DNA of 64,000 nucleotides, from contig NC_134030.1 in assembly GCF_964204645.1 (NCBI RefSeq), forward strand, positions 4,627,855-4,691,854, given 5' to 3'. The notes beneath the pieces are model-generated. The model ran no database searches. It saw nothing but the letters and a program-made list of their open reading frames with translations, and was not told where the DNA came from. Positions 58,495 through 64,000 of this stretch are shown here, piece by piece; positions within the stretch are counted from its first letter, which is position 1, and each line of letters opens with the position of its first letter. A program made the position numbers and the translations under genes. This stretch comes from Tubulanus polymorphus. Its lineage: Eukaryota > Nemertea > Palaeonemertea > Tubulaniformes > Tubulanidae.

Positions 58495-60431
58495 TCAAAA
58501 CATCGCCATAAATTCTGCAGATCTGTGCCTGGAAAATAATGAAAAATGCAAGCGCGTAACAATCGTTTTTCGAACATTGAATCAATCTTTAACATCTACG
58601 AAATGCATTTACTGCAGGATGAACAAGAAAACTTACCATAAACTAAACATGCAAATAGTAATCACCAAACTTATATCAGCTAGTAATGGTATTCCAGCGT
58701 CGTTCGTTCTTCCAGCCATGACGTAATTTGGGGCACCTACAACGGCATATAATATTACACAGTTTTACCTTTTCAAAATACAAACTCCGATGTAACGCTC
58801 ACATCGCTGGTTTTAGGATTTCGGTGGTATAGAAGTAGAGTCTGGCAGTATTTGGGGATTGGCTGTATTTCAAAAAATGATTCAGCCATTATGGAGTAAA
58901 GTAGTTGAGTGATTAAGAATTGATTACCATTCAGAATATCAAATGCTCTCGTTCGGTATTCGGGAAGCCCGTAACAAACATCCACATCGTAAGGTCCCAT
59001 GTCGTCTGGCTTGATTGCGCTGAAGGTCAACGTATTTGTGTACGTATCACCTTCAATCTACAATAAGATAATGATTACTTTACTCTTACACATCATCTAA
59101 ATAAATTGGAATGTTTTTTTTTTAACATCAAACAGTGCACTTTTGATTACCTTCTCTTCGATACGCGTATGCGAATCGTCCTCCAGTCGATATCGTATCC
59201 GCGTTCCGGATTTGACTTTGTACCATCGAATATTACAGTCGAGAGGATTGCCGCGATAGCTGGCGATCACTTTCACATTTTTCGAGCCCACTTGCGTGTA
59301 AATATGAAAAGGGTAACGGAAGTCGTAGGGACCATCTGAAATCAACATGAAACACAGTTAAGTAAATCACTAACGTTAACGACTGTATAACAAGTCAGTT
59401 CCACAGCGTCGCAGTCAAGGGAATACAATACATATTTTCTATATGTATACCAAAGAAAGATTTCTATTTTCCCATCAAATACAATAAAGAGTATTATTAC
59501 AGTGGTAAATGGTGTGTAATAATCATAAACAGCAAATACATATTATTCGAAGAGCCAATCGTATCACTTACATAGCACCGTAATACCTAAAACGGAAGAC
59601 ATTTCCTTATATCCGGGAACCTTTGCTGTGCATCGAGCAGACTTATCAGTGTCCGAAAAATAGATACCTTCAACACGACCAGGGAAGTGAACAGTATTGA
59701 AACTACAACGAAAAGCGAACATAATCAGTACTAGTGTAATAAAATTACTACGTATATCTATCCATTAGTAACTTACATAGCTTCGTATTCGTACGGGGAC
59801 GGATGGGCTATCGTATCCGGTGTGGCTGTTCTATTTCCAATTAATATCTGAATGTTTGGTTCCGATGATGTATATGACGTCACCGAACAGCGAATCGTTG
59901 CCATCGTCACGCCTATTCGCATGTCCATCGTAACAGCGTCGTTGTTTTTCAAATGGCGGACGCTATGTCCGTCGGTTACTTTCTCCCATCCTACCCGAGC
60001 CACTGGACCTAATTCCGACGAAGATAATAGATTATGTACCCGGTACAAGTGATTTTTACACGCTATCGTCACAAAAACTCTTACTTACTAAGCACGTTTA
60101 TACGAATAGTTTTGGGTTCGTGGCCAGTTTTCTGGCATCCGTAGACACCGGCATCAGTTCCTGTCAAATCTAGAAAAGAATGCATCGATGTCATTGTTGT
60201 TTAACGAGGTTCTGGATGACTCAAATCTCCAATAAATGTATAGGATGAAATATCTATACTTGTAATAGTGAGCTTTAGTTCCGCTCCTGGACCCAGAAAG
60301 AACCCCTTTACTTTAAATCGGCCAGTTACTCTGTATTTGTACGCAAGTTCACGACCTTGACAGATAATCTTTTGGTCATTGTTGACAATCTTGTACATGA
60401 GTAGTTCGCTGAAACTGGCAATTTTGCGGTC
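58495..60431 (-). CDS. single-pass membrane protein with three Ig-like domains (5' end missing)
   Basis: Eight consecutive minus-strand exons: 60431-60260, 60169-60089, 60008-59777, 59702-59572, 59335-59151, 59057-58928, 58736-58637, 58528-58495. Phases agree throughout, giving 354 residues to the stop. Three Ig-like units are each split by an intron. Unit 1 runs from KIICQG to the strand-F motif NLTGTDAGVYGC. Unit 2 has RCSVTS and ARCTAKV. Unit 3 has DCNIRWYK and PDDMGPYDVDVCYG. One hydrophobic helix follows (about ADISLVITICMFSLW), then a very short tail ending FMAMF, without obvious signalling motifs. It is likely a cell-surface adhesion or recognition molecule. The signal-peptide exon upstream of 60431 was not found. 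The fast-evolving look prevents closer assignment. A Tc1-like element sits in the intron at 58781-58865. Confidence 0.72.
58781..58865. mobile_element. Tc1/mariner-like miniature element, 85 bp deletion copy
   Basis: The right end GGGGATTGGCTG followed by TA, and the internal block CTCACATCGCTGGTTTTAGG, match 57161-57304. The left end is diverged but also bordered by TA. It lies in an intron of the Ig-domain gene. Confidence 0.6.
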
Positions 60432-61001
60432 CTGAAAATAAAGAAATAACAATTAAAGCCTTTAATGAAATATCTTTCGGTAAATTGACTGACGTACGGA
60501 AAATGAGTCTATTGTCTAGTTGCATAAATTTCGATTCACTTTGCGGGAACTCAAGAAACGGGACATTCTCTTTACTCCCTTACCTATACCTACATAATAC
60601 CCTGACGAATGGATGCATTGAGTGCATTGACTTTTTTCCCCATTTATACGCGCATGGTTAAGAAAATAGTTTCTCAGCACGCTCCCATGATACAATCGTC
60701 ATGCTTTTGTGAGCGACCGGTAATTTCATGCTTTCATTAGCTGAACAGTCTTCCGTATTTGAGCCTAATTAACCGGCTATACTCACGCCAATGAGTGCTA
60801 ATTCAATATATCAAACGACCTAAATGCATTATACGTCCCAGGTCACCGTTCGACCGGCAAATCAGTCGACTAGCACTATCGACTGATTTCTGCCTGGTAA
60901 GGGCCTTGTTTTCGGAAAGAAAGCTACTAGCGCGCGTCACTGCCATGGCTTTCGTTTCTATAGTTACGAAAATCATCATACACCAAAATTAATTTAAACT
61001 G

Positions 61002-61238
61002 ATGAAATTTCATTCGCTGGAAACACTCGAAGCGAAGGAGTGCCTCGCCTCTGTGGATAGCTCGCCAGAGAACAACGGCGATGAAGTATTAGTGGTCGCT
61101 TTCCAAGTGGTTCCGTTTGTAAAAACATCGCAGAAGAGTGACGTCATCGCGATAAGCCGAATGTCGACGCAAGAGATAATTGAAAAGGCGTTCGATCATG
61201 AACTCGCGTATCACCGATCTATCGTGTTTTGTCGATAA
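61002..61238 (+). CDS. hypothetical small protein, 78 residues
   Basis: An intact frame from ATG to TAA. Its composition is balanced and looks coding, unlike the AT-driven frames around it, with acidic residues early and an amphipathic stretch (MSTQEIIEKAFDHELAYH) late. No signal peptide, cysteine pattern or known domain is visible. No splice signals frame it, so it could be an intronless small gene, a fragment of a larger one, or chance. Confidence 0.3.
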   Translation: MKFHSLETLEAKECLASVDSSPENNGDEVLVVAFQVVPFVKTSQKSDVIAISRMSTQEIIEKAFDHELAYHRSIVFCR

Positions 61239-62202
61239 AGAAATTGCCAATAATTCACCCAGCAAACACTCACTACGTGTTCAAATGTGATATACCGCGC
61301 CGAGAAGACGCAGTTCGTCCGTTTTCTATAGTTTGTCGATCGGTTTAGTTGGAATATATTCATACATTTCGAAAATGTATGCACCGATGGTGTTTACGTA
61401 TTGTAATTACGAGAAGCATCTGTAGAATAAATATGGCGGAAAAAAACGTTCCTTACATGTATTTGAGTATTCATTCTATTCAGTTCTCAGGCATATATCT
61501 CACGTTTTCATTTCCATGGTTACTGAATAGAAATGTGACAGCTGCAGATGACACAAAGTGTGCCGATGATGATTTTTTGATGGTCTGAAATCTATGCGAC
61601 CGGGAGCAGAGTATTTACCCACAATCGATTTTCAAATAGGCCTTCGTTTTCAAAAATGGTTGAAACGGTTCGAGACAAACGTAAAAATGCACTGCCTCTA
61701 ATGGAACGCTTTCCGAAATTCGAGGATTAATGCGACTTAAATCGATGTTCTAATCAGGAAAGAACAGATTTATCAGTTCATACTAAACCGATCAAATTTG
61801 CGTTTCTATTCTGTCAACTACGCCCGTGATCTAATGGCTGAAAATGTACCAGGTCGCGTGAATAGACTTTCTTTTCTGTTTGATGTGAAATGCGCATATT
61901 TTCTAGTTTGATTGAAAGCCAAAGTCGTTAAACGACCTACGTGCTTTCTTTTGCATAAGATACGATCGAGGCTCTATGTTCAACTGTGCCAACCGCGTAT
62001 TCCGCTTGTGGATCCACCAGGTGTCGCTAGTGTCCATTCACCATTCAGACCCCAGATTTATCGATGATAAGTGAAAACGATGAGGAACCCAAAGATCACT
62101 CCGAGTTTGTCAAGACATGGTATTTGTCTAACCACTAATATGATAGGCTCATAATCAAGATGAAGTTCATCGATAATGAACTAAATTATCCGATTCTAAC
62201 TT

Positions 62203-62292
62203 ATGAGTAGTCGATACGCACGCCATCTAGCGGTATACCTAGTGGCACAGGTCCTCATTGTCCACCTTGTTAGGTGCGCTAATAGTGCCACA
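62203..62292 (+). CDS. possible signal-peptide first exon of a gene extending right
   Basis: An ATG starts a 30-codon frame with a hydrophobic core (AVYLVAQVLIVHLV) and small residues after it (CANSAT). It ends exactly at GCCACA followed by GTAAGT. This is the typical shape of an exon coding for a secretory signal. No matching downstream exon was identified in the remaining 1.7 kb, so the gene may continue beyond the window. Confidence 0.35.
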
Positions 62293-63667
62293 GTAAGTCT
62301 GGCTCCGTATCGAAATCAAGTGTATAGTTTCACCTCGCAGCTTGGAAATTCGCATACTTACCCAACAAATAATCGTCACATTCGCCCCTTTGTGGGCCTT
62401 CTGGGGCTCACTCTTCATGCGTAATTGATGGGTCCCTGAATTGCCAGAAAATGAAAAACCTTTAGGCTTAACGTGAAAACTTGGTAGCAATAAAAGAAGT
62501 TCCGATCGTCAAATGCAAATCTACTACACCGTTGGCACAAAGCTAAATAATCATGATTTATACGGGTAAATAGATTGTAATAAGAAAATCATCGATTCGT
62601 TTCACTTAATGCATGTATGAATTTGATAGAATATAAATCTCTCGTAAATCATTTTACAATTTGTCTTCATTTGGCTGATTGCGTGAATATTTCTTTTTTC
62701 CGTTGCTTTCGTCCATTGCCGCCCGGGAGACAGAGAGAGAGTTGCTATGGTTGCAAATATCTTTCGTGCTGGTAAAACAGGTAAATGATTGATCTTTTGT
62801 TTCTAGATCCGGTAAAACCTAACACTTGAATGGTATTTACAACACTTATCTACATACTTAAAACCAGCCTTTATTCAGATCAAACAAGTATCCATGTGAA
62901 CATACATGTAATAGCGCATACCAGGCCTTCATTTTGGATGAGTGCGGAAAAAAAAATATAGATAAGGCAGAACTTGTTCGATGGCACTCGTGGTTGCATA
63001 AGCGTGGAGACATAGGTGTGAAACCCCAAGGGGAGGTTGGGGGTACCCATAAGGAAACTGAAAATCTGAAGCATTTTAGATGCGTTTCCAGTCAATGTTA
63101 TTTTGTTAGTGAATATTTTACATAACAGTCACTGTGATGTAATCTAATACAATTTCATTGACAAAAATAGTGGAACTCGTCGGGTACTCGGCCTACAAAC
63201 ATTCTTCATGGACGGATTTCGATGAACGAACCAGTAAGCAGTCAAGATCTTTACCAAGAAGCCTGTGACTGCTGTTACCATAGTTGGGTAAACTAGGATC
63301 GTAGTGTGACTTAGGACGTAGGATTCATAGGATCGTAGATACAACCACCTCCGTACAAGACTGGGTGAACCTCTTCCTAGGGTCGTACGTATAATATCAA
63401 ATCAGGCACGGGATGCTGGCTTTCCGTGGCGTCTAGAGCTGATTTGATCACGGGATGAAATGACCTGGACATAATTGAGATATAATGGCCCTCATAAATC
63501 AACTGAAGCCGCCGCAGCCATAAATAAAGGTCATTAAATAAGCCGCGTAGAGCCATGGATCATCTCGGTGGTTAGTCTCGTCTCGATAGGCAACCACGGT
63601 GCGATAACAAACACGCGGCTTAACAGCATCCCGCAGAAGCATGTGTAGCCTATATTTTCGGTAGTAG

Positions 63668-63760
63668 CGAGTAAATTATCTACGATCTTTTTCCTAGGGA
63701 AGAAACGGCCTGCGGTGGTAACGAGTAAATTTTCTACGATCTTTTTCCTAGGGAAGAAAC
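63668..63760. repeat. tandem duplication, 39-bp unit, period 54
   Basis: Two copies of a block ending CTTTTTCCTAGGGAAGAAAC, at 63668-63706 and 63722-63760, differ at one position. Confidence 0.9.
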
Positions 63761-64000
63761 AGCCAATTTCTGAAGTGGCTTCATTTTCCTAAAATCTCAG
63801 CTGATTTGTTCACGAATAATTCAATTTAAAGTAGGGTTGGATAGATAATAATACTAACACGGATGCACAGAAAATTATAGATTGAAAACAAATTTTCCTT
63901 CAAGTACAGAGCTATGGAGCCAAGTCACAAGCATAATAGGCAGTATACCTTATTTTTGTATTGGCGTTACCAAATATCTCATCACTTATGAATCAGTAAT

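Larger units (their letters stand above)
60432..64000. other. upstream flank of the Ig gene and right end of the window
   Basis: No complete gene was recognised. Candidates are a coding-like 78-codon frame at 61002-61238 and a signal-peptide-like exon at 62203-62292, both on the plus strand. An 11-bp inverted repeat with a 9-base loop lies near 60856-60886, and a 54-bp-period tandem duplication at 63668-63760. The missing first exon of the Ig gene should lie here or beyond. Confidence 0.4.

Noticed and set aside
62239-62490. minus-strand frame with NVTIICW, Ig-like at first sight, as missing 5' exon of the Ig gene
   Set aside because: No signal peptide, no donor in phase with the exon at 60431, and the opposite strand has a better signal-peptide exon.
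1-64000. CRISPR arrays, operons, ribosome-binding sites, bacterial origins
   Set aside because: Intron-containing animal genes throughout. No regularly spaced repeats or prokaryotic gene order were seen.

Overview
The window is nuclear DNA from a multicellular animal. Genes are split by GT-AG introns with phase-consistent exons. Proteins belong to metazoan families: an FMRFamide-receptor-like GPCR, a heterotrimeric G-protein alpha subunit, secreted TSP1/TSPN/EGF proteins and Ig-superfamily proteins. Non-coding DNA is AT-rich and full of short non-autonomous DNA transposons, foldback elements and microsatellites. An invertebrate, plausibly a lophotrochozoan (annelid, mollusc or brachiopod), fits best, but no marker here fixes the phylum.

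Layout. 2.2-3.3 kb (-): dihydroceramide delta4-desaturase, one coding exon. 5.2-5.9 kb (+): four-helix membrane protein with a Tyr/Gly/Gln/Pro-rich N-terminus. 12.3-14.9 kb (+): monocarboxylate transporter, six coding exons. 18.4-21.2 kb (-): proteasome subunit beta-3, six exons including an exon whose only coding bases are the ATG. 21.9-24.7 kb (-): two tandem secreted PAN/apple-like genes. 25.8-29.1 kb (-): two tandem class-A GPCR genes, one broken by a single-base frameshift. 36.7-45.4 kb (+): a divergent Gs-like alpha subunit in eleven exons. 49.4-54.7 kb (+): a secreted protein reading NtA-like, TSP1, TSPN/LamG, three EGFs. 55.7-57.0 kb (+): a secreted protein of unknown family. 58.5-60.4 kb (-): a transmembrane protein with three Ig-like domains whose 5' end was not found.

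The genes do not form one pathway. The desaturase, transporter and proteasome subunit are housekeeping or metabolic genes. The 21-60 kb half is rich in secreted and receptor proteins with local duplication and fast divergence. A GPCR pair lies upstream of an unusual G-alpha gene, which is suggestive but proves nothing.

The strongest candidates for novelty are (1) the Gs-like alpha subunit, with a changed switch II residue, a basic insert of about 50 residues before helix alpha4 and an altered receptor-contacting tail; (2) the NtA-TSP1-TSPN-EGF architecture; and (3) a miniature transposon family with perfect 9-bp target duplications. Exon boundaries were read by eye from splice consensus, reading phase and family similarity. 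No search or alignment was run.
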